From Gammaproteobacteria bacterium (GTDB taxonomy: Bacteria; Pseudomonadota; Gammaproteobacteria; Magnimaribacterales; D2472): DNA of 5,498 bases. Shown here one piece after another: positions 1-5,349 of the stretch. Made by a program: the position numbers and the translations under genes. The stretch's first letter is position 1. Every line of letters starts with the position of its first letter. The DNA lies in the NCBI GenBank assembly GCA_002710265.1, contig PAJW01000030.1:1-5498 (forward strand), in the 5' to 3' direction. A model generated the notes under the pieces. That model ran no database searches. It saw only the letters and a program-made list of their open reading frames with translations, and was not told the DNA's origin.

Positions 1-1147
1 AGTGAATTTCTTTCTGTAATTTCAATAAATGTAAATCTACTAGTTCCTTTTTTATTTTAGATATACTATTTTTCATAGCTTCATTTTCTTTTATCTTGTC
101 TGGAAAATAGCGAATTTGTATATTTTCAAATTTTTTTGTATCAACATTTTCAATGGCAAATGGCATATATTTTATTGCATTTAGAAGTTCTTCAGTTTCG
201 GACATTGAAAATTTACCATCTTTTAACATTTTTCTGAGAATATTTTCTTTGTATTTTTCACCATTGTTGCTTTGAAGAATAAAAGATAGTTTTTCTTTTT
301 CATTATCATTTTGTACTTGAATGATTTTAATTTGCAAATTATGATCAAATTCTTTAGACTTGTTGGGTTTACGCTTACTTTTTTTACCACCTCCACTTAG
401 AGTAGAGTCGGTATTTGTTGTATATTCACTCCGATCCATTTCTCTAAGTACAAGGCGCGCCTCTTCTGCAGCTTCAATACCACGCGCGTCTTCATATACT
501 TCTTGATTTTCTCTATTTATATCTTCTGTTTCTTTTTCTTCAATGGGTGATGGACTATTAGTTTCATTATCTTTTTTCATTGATAATAGAAGTGCTGCTC
601 CATATTCAGTATCATCTAAATCAATGTCTGAATCTAGTTGTGTTCCTTCTGGAATGTCTTCTTTATTTAATTTCCTATTTTGTGTTTTCCAAGATATTAC
701 ATTTGGTATCCTTTGTAAATTTGTTTCATAATCGGGAATTGGTGTGTCTAAGTTATTTTGTTCATATTCATTCCAATGTATTACTTTATTTGGAATTTCT
801 CCTATTTTAATTATTTTATCGGGACAACAATTTTGTAACAATTCAGGAGTTATTCCTTGATTTTTTAAACTAATTTTTGTAGATAAGACCATATCTTCAT
901 TATTTGGTTTTGGTGAATATGGAAAAACAATTTCAACATCATCACCTACAGAAAAATTCAATATATTTGAAATTGGTGTATTTAAATCTATTGAATCATA
1001 TTTAATTATGTTTCCATCTTTTTTATAATAATGAAGTTCATAACGATATTCATCTAAATTTACGTCTGGAAAAACTTTTTTAACAAAGTTATCAAATAAT
1101 CCGCCGCCTTTATAATGCATTTTTTTATGACGATTATTTGAATACAT
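1..1147 (-). CDS. Unrecognised acidic protein with UIM-like motif, 3' end beyond window
   Basis: I do not recognise this protein. Reading the minus strand from the ATG at 1147-1145, 382 codons stay open to the left edge, so the C-terminus is missing. The start lies beside an AT-rich divergent spacer; Met10 is a weaker alternative start. Residues about 15-150 look like a compact mixed fold (hydrophobic/aromatic, few charges). Residues about 150-250 are acidic and probably disordered, with a glutamate-rich stretch near 199-222. Within this part, residues 178-193 (DDTEYGAALLLSMKKD) fit the ubiquitin-interacting motif: acidic cluster, hydrophobic, Ala185-Leu186, then Ser189. Residues 252-265 (GGGKKSKRKPNKSK) form a Gly/Lys linker that could be a nuclear localisation or nucleic-acid contact signal. 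Residues about 268-382 form a second charged, helical domain. No signal peptide or membrane segment is visible. The gene is divergent from the kinase gene. That it is coding is well supported by the long open frame; its function is unknown. Confidence 0.85.
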   Translation of the reverse strand, partial: MYSNNRHKKMHYKGGGLFDNFVKKVFPDVNLDEYRYELHYYKKDGNIIKYDSIDLNTPISNILNFSVGDDVEIVFPYSPKPNNEDMVLSTKISLKNQGITPELLQNCCPDKIIKIGEIPNKVIHWNEYEQNNLDTPIPDYETNLQRIPNVISWKTQNRKLNKEDIPEGTQLDSDIDLDDTEYGAALLLSMKKDNETNSPSPIEEKETEDINRENQEVYEDARGIEAAEEARLVLREMDRSEYTTNTDSTLSGGGKKSKRKPNKSKEFDHNLQIKIIQVQNDNEKEKLSFILQSNNGEKYKENILRKMLKDGKFSMSETEELLNAIKYMPFAIENVDTKKFENIQIRYFPDKIKENEAMKNSISKIKKELVDLHLLKLQKEIH

Positions 1148-1217
1148 TATATTATAAATTATATTAATTAACAAATATTAATGCGAAATAACATTAAAAA
1201 ATCTTTAATGTATTAAT
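1148..1217. promoter_or_regulatory. Divergent AT-rich promoter region with inverted repeats
   Basis: This 70-bp spacer between two divergently read genes must hold both start regions. It is almost entirely A/T. CATTAAA at 1192-1198 and TTTAATG at 1204-1210 form a 7-bp inverted repeat with a 5-nt gap. The same CATTAA also pairs with TTAATG at 1178-1183, giving three related half-sites. The last half-site contains an ATG (1208-1210) followed by TAT TAA, a two-codon upstream ORF just before the kinase start at 1218. Base composition makes such repeats easy to get by chance. The promoter assignment rests on position, and I see no AAAATTGA mimivirus early box. Confidence 0.45.
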
Positions 1218-2825
1218 ATGGCTAATGATCCAATATCTAGAAAAAAGAAACGAATATTTAAAAAGAAAAAAAAACAAACTTTGAAAAGATATCAAAATAA
1301 GAAGATGGGAGGTCAAATAATAAATTGGCATAATAGCTTATTTAAGAATATTAGTTCCCGTATAAAAAATAGTCTGTTAAATCATCAAAAAAGATTGTAT
1401 TATAGTCTTAAAAATAATCAAATAACGAAACCTTTTGAAACAGTTCTAGGAATATCATTTGTAAATAAAATGTCTTTTACACCTATCCCCCCTCCTGAAT
1501 TAGAATTTATCGCAATGGGTTCATATAATTCGGTATACAAGACCCCCGATAGTAAGTATGCATATAGAATAAGTCGTGAGCCTATAACAGCTGATAGTGA
1601 AGAGGCACATGAACTAATTTTGGAAATGCTATTAACCATTCGTCTTTCAAAATTAGGTATTTCTCCAAAAGTTATTGATGCTTTTTTTGTTAAGAATGAA
1701 CTTATCTCGGGGGAAAATACACACGCAATAATGATAACACATTTTTCAGAATATGGTTCTCTATCAGATTTTTTTGATTCACCAGAATGTACTTTTAAAA
1801 TTATACCACATTTAGTATCACAGTCTTTAAAATTATATAGAAAAATTATAAAAAATGATGTTTATTGTATTGACGTTAAACCACCAAACATGCTTGTAAC
1901 AGAATCATATAAGATTTATTTGATAGATTTTGGTGAGGATTTTTGTTCTTCAAAAGAATCGGGAATATACAATAAAGATTATATTTACAAATATGCTAAA
2001 AATCTTTGTAAATTATGGAAACCCGTATGTAATTCAGAACAAATACTTAAAAAGGGATTTTTTGGATTAAATATACTTCAAGTTGGACTCTATTCTATAA
2101 GAGATTTTACTATAAATAATACAGAAAAATCTTCTGAATATGCAAGGCAATTAGTATCAAATATATCTTTTACAAAAGAAGACATTGGAAATATTATATT
2201 GTGTTCATATATTCCCATCAGTAATGAATGGAATGGGTATTTACTCCTAAAACATTACTTGCTCCCTAATGAGGAAAAGTATCTTCACGGTAATCCTATT
2301 AGTGACGATCCTGTAACAGTTGTTATAGCTTCTTATTTATTATGTACACTTGGTATTAAGGATTGTATACAAATCTTAAGGACAATGTCAGATGGTGATG
2401 ATATATTGCGAGTAGCCGATAATAAGGATTATCTGGTCTGGCCTCCGCAACAAAAAGCAGCGCCTTCCGCACTTCCTGCACCGCATGTCGACGAACTCGA
2501 GTCGGACACATACGCATCGCATGCGGTAAAGGCAAAAAGATCGAACGCAATCAGGCGATTACCTGCGCCACATACTACACCGCCGCATCCACCAGCCTCA
2601 ATCCTCGAAGAAAAACAAGAAGCAGAATTACCTCCAAAATTAGCTAAATTAGCAGAAAAATTAGATAGAAACGAGAAAAGAAGGGAGAATAATCGTTCTG
2701 GTCCGAAGCTGGGCAATGTGATGACCCCGCCACCATTACCTCCAAGACCAGTTGTAACACCACCAGCGCGACGCGCGCAAATGGTACCTCCACCGCTGCC
2801 ACCTAGAAAACGAATTAACAACTAA
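1218..2825 (+). CDS. Protein-kinase-like protein with proline-rich SH3-ligand tail
   Basis: Likely a serine/threonine protein kinase (ATP-dependent phosphotransfer), 535 residues. Residues 1-30 are extremely basic, with KKKK runs (possible nuclear or nucleic-acid targeting). The kinase core runs from about 95 to 300. The glycine-rich loop is replaced by GSYNSVY (101-107), and the beta-3 segment AYRIS (115-119) has Arg117 where the ATP-binding lysine is expected. A helix-C-like segment with several Glu spans 128-145. The catalytic loop CIDVKPPN (217-224) keeps Asp219, Lys221 and Asn224, and the metal-binding motif IDFG (236-239) keeps Asp237. I see no clear APE motif. Residues about 405-535 are a low-complexity, Ala/Pro/Arg-rich tail with two PPPLPPR motifs (504-510, 524-530), which match class II SH3 ligands (PxxPxR). 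The tail DNA is far richer in GC (37 of 60 bases at 2461-2520) than the kinase core (14 of 60 at 1981-2040). Met30 is an alternative start. The stop overlaps the convergent dehydrogenase gene. Kinase fold likely; activity and substrate unknown. Confidence 0.85.
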   Translation: MANDPISRKKKRIFKKKKKQTLKRYQNKKMGGQIINWHNSLFKNISSRIKNSLLNHQKRLYYSLKNNQITKPFETVLGISFVNKMSFTPIPPPELEFIAMGSYNSVYKTPDSKYAYRISREPITADSEEAHELILEMLLTIRLSKLGISPKVIDAFFVKNELISGENTHAIMITHFSEYGSLSDFFDSPECTFKIIPHLVSQSLKLYRKIIKNDVYCIDVKPPNMLVTESYKIYLIDFGEDFCSSKESGIYNKDYIYKYAKNLCKLWKPVCNSEQILKKGFFGLNILQVGLYSIRDFTINNTEKSSEYARQLVSNISFTKEDIGNIILCSYIPISNEWNGYLLLKHYLLPNEEKYLHGNPISDDPVTVVIASYLLCTLGIKDCIQILRTMSDGDDILRVADNKDYLVWPPQQKAAPSALPAPHVDELESDTYASHAVKAKRSNAIRRLPAPHTTPPHPPASILEEKQEAELPPKLAKLAEKLDRNEKRRENNRSGPKLGNVMTPPPLPPRPVVTPPARRAQMVPPPLPPRKRINN

Positions 2826-3940
2826 AGAGGAATAGGTATGAGGCCTATGTCCTCTGGATCGGACTCTGCATTTACATCTATGCAAAAGCGCCATTTAACG
2901 TCTCCTTTAACAGTTCTATTATATGCTTCATATATATAATTTGGTTTGCATATTTCAACATCACAATATAAATTATGAGTACCACAAAAATCTAACATTT
3001 CTTGTGTTTCTCGCATTCCCCCTATTAAAGAACCACAAATTGATTTGCGCTTAATCAACAAAGAGAATGCATTTATTTCAAATGGTTTTGATGGCGCTCC
3101 TAGTAAAATCATTTTACCATTAACATTTAGTGCATTCATATAATAATTCAAATCGTGATTTGCGCTAATTGTATTAATAATTATATCACACTTATTAGTG
3201 ATATTTTGTGTATTACTATCAATATAAAAGTCTGCACCTAAATTTTTAAGAGCCTCTTCTTTTTTTGCATTCGTTCTAGAAAAAACAGTAACAATACATC
3301 CAAAAGCTTTTGCAAATTTGACTGCCATTGAACCCAAGCCACCGAGACCCGCAACACCAACATTCATTCCTTTTTTTATACCATAATATACAAATGGTGA
3401 ATAAACGGTTATTCCTGCGCACAACAACGGCGGTGCATTTTTTAATGGAATGTTTTTTGGAATTAAACAAACAAATTTCTCATCACACACTATATCTTTT
3501 GAATATCCACCATAAGTTATTTCACATTGTTCTGGATTTTCAGAATATCCTGGACAATGTGAAAATTTCATAGTTGAATTATATGTTAACACTGCACCTT
3601 TATCACAATAATTTTCTTCATTATTGGAACAAGATTTACATTTGCGACATGAGTCAATCATACATCCAATACCTGCATGATCACCGACTTTAAATTTTTT
3701 AACATTTTTCCCAATAAATACAACTATTCCCGCAATTTCATGACCAGGAATCATTGGATATTTTGATTTATTCCAGTCTCCATTGGCCTGATGAATATCG
3801 GAATGACAAATACCAGAATATTTTATTGCAATATGAACATCATTATGTCCAGGCATTCTTCTAGATATTTCAAATTGTTTAAAATTCTGTCCAGGCTCAT
3901 CAACACCCCAAGCAGTTGTTTTAAATCTTTTATTATTCAT
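2822..3940 (-). CDS. Zinc-dependent alcohol dehydrogenase, CAD/YahK-type
   Basis: A medium-chain dehydrogenase/reductase of the cinnamyl-alcohol-dehydrogenase-like group, expected to interconvert aldehydes and primary alcohols with NAD(P)H in the cytosol. Cys45 (in GICHSDIH), His67-Glu68 (PGHE) and Cys174 (LLCAG) are the catalytic zinc ligands. Cys98, Cys101, Cys104 and Cys112 give the standard C-x2-C-x2-C-x7-C structural zinc site. The Rossmann motif is GLGGLG (198-203), followed by Ser221-Arg222 at the end of beta-2, which favours NADP(H). All catalytic residues are intact, so it should be active. Its 372 residues are slightly long for the family. The excess is a tail after the usual RFxIDV end (351-356), and its last 11 codons coincide with the hairpin at the junction with the kinase gene. 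The start at 3940 fits the usual N-terminal position. Natural substrate unknown. Acquisition by a virus from a cellular host or bacterium is likely but inferred. Confidence 0.95.
   Translation of the reverse strand: MNNKRFKTTAWGVDEPGQNFKQFEISRRMPGHNDVHIAIKYSGICHSDIHQANGDWNKSKYPMIPGHEIAGIVVFIGKNVKKFKVGDHAGIGCMIDSCRKCKSCSNNEENYCDKGAVLTYNSTMKFSHCPGYSENPEQCEITYGGYSKDIVCDEKFVCLIPKNIPLKNAPPLLCAGITVYSPFVYYGIKKGMNVGVAGLGGLGSMAVKFAKAFGCIVTVFSRTNAKKEEALKNLGADFYIDSNTQNITNKCDIIINTISANHDLNYYMNALNVNGKMILLGAPSKPFEINAFSLLIKRKSICGSLIGGMRETQEMLDFCGTHNLYCDVEICKPNYIYEAYNRTVKGDVKWRFCIDVNAESDPEDIGLIPIPL
2826..2855. terminator. Hairpin at convergent gene junction (candidate 3'-end signal)
   Basis: The plus strand reads AGAGGA-ATAGG (2826-2836), a short loop, then CCTAT-G-TCCTCT (2844-2855). 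Eleven Watson-Crick pairs form, plus a T-G wobble at 2837/2843, with only G2849 bulged and a 5-nt loop. It begins one base after the kinase stop codon and also lies inside the last 11 codons of the opposing dehydrogenase gene. In mimiviruses, mRNA 3' ends are known to be set at hairpins near the stop codon, so a shared bidirectional 3'-end signal is a reasonable inference. There is no run of T as in a bacterial intrinsic terminator. Confidence 0.6.
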
Positions 3941-3981
3941 ATTAATTAATATTTAATTGACTATATTGTTTAAGTTCTAAA

Positions 3982-4107
3982 AACCATATATTGTATAAAG
4001 AAGTTGAACATAGATTTGGAAAAGAATTAAGAGAAAGTTTCAGATATTTGTAAAGTTTGGTCGAAATATATGATAACCAATAATAAAATAAAATAATAAA
4101 TTATACT
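3982..4107 (+). promoter_or_regulatory. Upstream region of anchor gene 1, duplicated before gene 2
   Basis: Three blocks recur in the same order before the second paralogue: AACCATATATT (3982-3992; also 4536-4546), TAGATTTGGA followed by a similar GAATTA stretch (4011-4020; also 4561-4570), and ATAATAAATTATACT directly before the ATG (4093-4107; also 4594-4608). Spacing differs: TAGATTTGGA lies 97 bp before ATG 1 but 48 bp before ATG 2. Conservation through a length change suggests these are promoter or leader elements, or simply remains of a recent duplication. The rest of the divergent gap 3941-4107 shows only AT-rich sequence and must also contain the dehydrogenase promoter. Confidence 0.45.
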
Positions 4108-4169
4108 ATGCTATCAAAAATGTCAAAAAGTGATAAAACAATGTTTTACTATTTAGGTCTTAGCCTTCT
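4093..4169 (+). repeat. 77-nt exact repeat, copy A (start region of anchor gene 1)
   Basis: This block is identical base for base to 4594-4670, at an offset of 501. It covers 15 nt of leader and 62 nt of coding sequence. No synonymous change has built up, so the copies are recent or kept alike by gene conversion. Identity ends abruptly inside the membrane-segment codons. Confidence 0.9.
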
Positions 4170-4479
4170 ATTATTAATTGTATTGGGTGTATTATTTGGA
4201 ATATCCAGTGTAAAGGAATCTTTCAGCGGAAACAAGACAGAACGCGAAGAATACTGCTATAACCAGGGAGTGAAAAAGGCGAAGAAAAACAAAAAGCTAT
4301 GGAAGAAAAAGCGGTCGTTACGAGACTTTACGAAGGATGAACTCAATAAATATTGTGAAACAAAGTTCGGGAAATGTACCGAGAGGAATTGCTATGCTTA
4401 TGACAAGACGAAGGTCTCGGACTACGGGAAGGATGTTGCTCGAGATGCTGTCCGTAAGTGGGTCAACAACAACTTATAG
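4108..4479 (+). CDS. Small single-pass membrane-anchored protein, paralogue 1
   Basis: Unrecognised 123-residue protein. Residues 1-12 are polar with three Lys. Residues about 13-35 (YLGLSLLLLIVLGVLFG core) form one strong transmembrane or signal-anchor helix, followed by SSVKESF. The tail (40-123) is very basic, with a Lys cluster at 56-69, and contains Cys50, Cys83, Cys90 and Cys95, which could form disulfides. It ends in YGKDVARDAVRKWVNNNL. Residues 1-39 match the next gene except for Leu22Val, Leu29Val and Ile32Val. The tail aligns only weakly to it (the Cys at position 50, a second Cys region, and a YG...V-N near the end). The TAG stop overlaps the first base or two of a tRNA-Trp remnant. 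Met5 is an alternative start, but identity of the leader up to Met1 in both copies supports 4108. Single-pass proteins of this type are common among giant-virus orphans; a virion or membrane role is only a guess. Confidence 0.85.
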   Translation: MLSKMSKSDKTMFYYLGLSLLLLIVLGVLFGISSVKESFSGNKTEREEYCYNQGVKKAKKNKKLWKKKRSLRDFTKDELNKYCETKFGKCTERNCYAYDKTKVSDYGKDVARDAVRKWVNNNL

Positions 4480-4514
4480 TTGCTAAATGAGGAATATCCG
4501 ATTTGAACGGGCAA
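4478..4514 (-). pseudogene. Broken tRNA-Trp 3' fragment (T-arm, acceptor strand and flank)
   Basis: These 37 bases match 5254-5290 with three mismatches (4494, 4495, 4497), at a constant offset of 776. The match covers the 10-nt 3' flank, discriminator A, the 3' acceptor strand, the T-arm and the start of the variable loop of the intact tRNA-Trp. It ends where the anticodon arm would begin. The mismatches fall in the 3' acceptor strand and the base of the T-stem, and the 5' half is absent, so it cannot fold as a tRNA. It lies directly behind anchor gene 1, as the intact tRNA lies behind the anchor gene 2 region. Confidence 0.85.
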
Positions 4515-4535
4515 TAAAATATATTATAAGATTTG

Positions 4536-4608
4536 AACCATATATTAACATAATATGTCTTAGATTTGGAGAGAATTAGATAAAAATATATATATAATAA
4601 ATTATACT
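4536..4608 (+). promoter_or_regulatory. Upstream region of anchor gene 2, copy of that before gene 1
   Basis: It contains AACCATATATT (4536-4546), TAGATTTGGA (4561-4570) and ATAATAAATTATACT (4594-4608), in the same order as before gene 1 but more tightly spaced, followed by the identical start of the coding region. Between the tRNA fragment and this point (4515-4535) there is only AT-rich sequence. Confidence 0.45.
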
Positions 4609-4670
4609 ATGCTATCAAAAATGTCAAAAAGTGATAAAACAATGTTTTACTATTTAGGTCTTAGCCTTCT
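4594..4670 (+). repeat. 77-nt exact repeat, copy B (start region of anchor gene 2)
   Basis: Identical to 4093-4169. Beyond its right end, homology continues to about 4725 with eight substitutions, all inside three short clusters, and then the tails diverge. Confidence 0.9.
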
Positions 4671-5079
4671 CGTTTTAATTGTATTGGGTGTCGTTTTTGG
4701 CGTATCCAGTGTAAAGGAATCTTTCGGGAAGGGTAGGACAACTGAGGAAAAAGAATGCAAAGCCGCGGGAAAGAATCATGCCAAAGGTATGTTCGGCTCC
4801 GGGACCCCCGCGCACGCCGCGGGACTGAAGTGGAAGAACCGCGGAACCGATATTGTGAATGAAATTAATAGCAAGTGTAATGATGAATGGGGAAGCGGCT
4901 CAAGGACGCAGAAGCCGGGTCGTGCGATGACCGCCGCGCGGATGGCCGCGAGGATATCCAGCGCACAGCAGTACGGCATCCAGGAGGGGGCGCGGATTGT
5001 CAACGATCTATTGCCCCGCGGCGAGCTAGGAATCAACAGCCTCGATCCAGAGACCGACGGCGACCACCATTACAATTGA
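4609..5079 (+). CDS. Small single-pass membrane-anchored protein, paralogue 2
   Basis: Unrecognised 156-residue paralogue of the preceding gene. Residues 1-39 (basic N-terminus, transmembrane helix about 13-35, SSVKESF) are almost the same. From residue 40 the protein is different: Gly/Ala/Arg-rich with an Ala-Arg helix near 106-119 and an acidic, His-containing end. Cys50 lies at the same position as in paralogue 1, and Cys90 corresponds to its second Cys region (INSKCNDEWG beside LNKYCETKFG). YGIQEGARIVNDLL (122-135) echoes YGKDVARDAVRKWVNN. The anchor is AT-rich (16 G/C of 60 at 4621-4680), while the tail reaches 41 G/C of 60 (4921-4980) and is full of CG dinucleotides. After its TGA the same frame stays open for 38 more codons that resemble the family tail. 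Function unknown. The TM anchor is clear; whether the tail is still selected is less certain. Confidence 0.8.
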   Translation: MLSKMSKSDKTMFYYLGLSLLVLIVLGVVFGVSSVKESFGKGRTTEEKECKAAGKNHAKGMFGSGTPAHAAGLKWKNRGTDIVNEINSKCNDEWGSGSRTQKPGRAMTAARMAARISSAQQYGIQEGARIVNDLLPRGELGINSLDPETDGDHHYN

Positions 5080-5196
5080 TCTATAGTGAATGAAATCGGG
5101 GTGAAATGTGCCACATGCGACTACACTCTGTCCCAAAGCAAAGAAATTGGTCGCGGATATGCTCTTGATGCTCATAGGACGCGCGATGGGTGGTGA
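5080..5196 (+). pseudogene. C-terminal remnant of a third anchor-family member, in frame after TGA
   Basis: In the frame of paralogue 2, past its TGA (5077-5079), 38 sense codons run to a second TGA (5194-5196) with no in-frame ATG. The peptide begins SIVNEIGVKC, matching DIVNEINSKC of paralogue 2 (residues 81-90; GTGAATGAAAT is identical at 4855-4865 and 5086-5096). It then continues KC..C and IGRGYALDAHR...W, which matches YGKDVARDAVRKW of paralogue 1. It therefore looks like the tail of a further copy whose anchor was lost by deletion. It could instead be a former part of paralogue 2 cut off by a new stop, or a readthrough extension. From 5197 to 5263 I see nothing else. Confidence 0.55.
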
Positions 5197-5263
5197 AATT
5201 TGGTAAAAAACGCTGTCAACTGAAAAGTAATTATACATAAAAGAGCAACAATAAGTTGCTAAA

Positions 5264-5349
5264 TGAGGACGACCCGATTTGAACGGGCAACCACCTGGAA
5301 TTTCCATATAACTGGAATCAGGGATTCTACCGAATTGAACTACGCCCCC
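5264..5349 (-). tRNA. tRNA-Trp(CCA) with 12-nt intron
   Basis: Folded on the minus strand. Acceptor GGGGGCG (5349-5343) pairs with CGTCCTC (5271-5265; five Watson-Crick, two G-U), with discriminator A at 5264. The D-arm is GTTC/GAAT. The anticodon stem CCTGA/CCAGG has four pairs and one A-C at 31/39. The T-arm is GCCCG-TTCAAAT-CGGGT. Loop TTCCAG gives anticodon CCA at plus 5313-5315. The 3' half closely follows eukaryotic tRNA-Trp (GGTTGC...TTCAAATC...TCA). No CCA is encoded. Without the intron it is 74 nt. A Gly(TCC) reading by shifting the stem one base is possible but gives a worse fold and an atypical A at position 32. It lies antisense behind the anchor genes, 15 nt downstream of tRNA-His. 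Confidence 0.88.
5300..5311 (-). other. tRNA-Trp intron at position 37/38
   Basis: Twelve extra bases (TTATATGGAAAT on the minus strand) sit one base 3' of the anticodon, the canonical eukaryotic nuclear tRNA intron site. TGGAA in the intron pairs with TTCCA of the anticodon loop (32-36), the anticodon-intron helix recognised by eukaryotic tRNA-splicing endonuclease. Exact ends are inferred from the mature fold. Confidence 0.75.

Noticed and set aside
543..810. Two short plus-strand open frames (62 and 76 codons)
   Set aside because: They lie fully antisense to the long minus-strand gene at 1-1147, and their Phe/Leu/Ser-rich products are typical of reading AT-rich coding DNA backwards.
2487..2524. 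SalI, XhoI and SphI recognition sequences close together, suggesting a cloning scar
   Set aside because: The kinase frame runs through without a break and the surrounding tail has the same composition, so a natural GC-rich segment explains them.
2356..2821. Minus-strand open frames of 64 and 130 codons, including a Gly-rich protein
   Set aside because: They are antisense shadows of the GC-rich, proline-rich kinase tail; Pro codons read in reverse give Gly.
4015..4107. A further small gene between the dehydrogenase and anchor gene 1
   Set aside because: No open frame of useful length and no start context; the sequence is AT-rich leader partly duplicated before gene 2.
4529..4539. AGATTTGAACC, resembling another T-loop fragment of the tRNA
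   Set aside because: Only about ten bases match and no acceptor or flank follows, so it could be chance in AT-rich DNA.
1148..4608. Mimivirus early promoter AAAATTGA upstream of the genes
   Set aside because: I looked in all intergenic gaps on the relevant strands and found no exact copy.
5264..5349. Reading the first tRNA as tRNA-Gly(TCC)
   Set aside because: Shifting the anticodon stem one base gives only four pairs, A at position 32 and a shorter variable loop. The 3' half matches eukaryotic tRNA-Trp much better.
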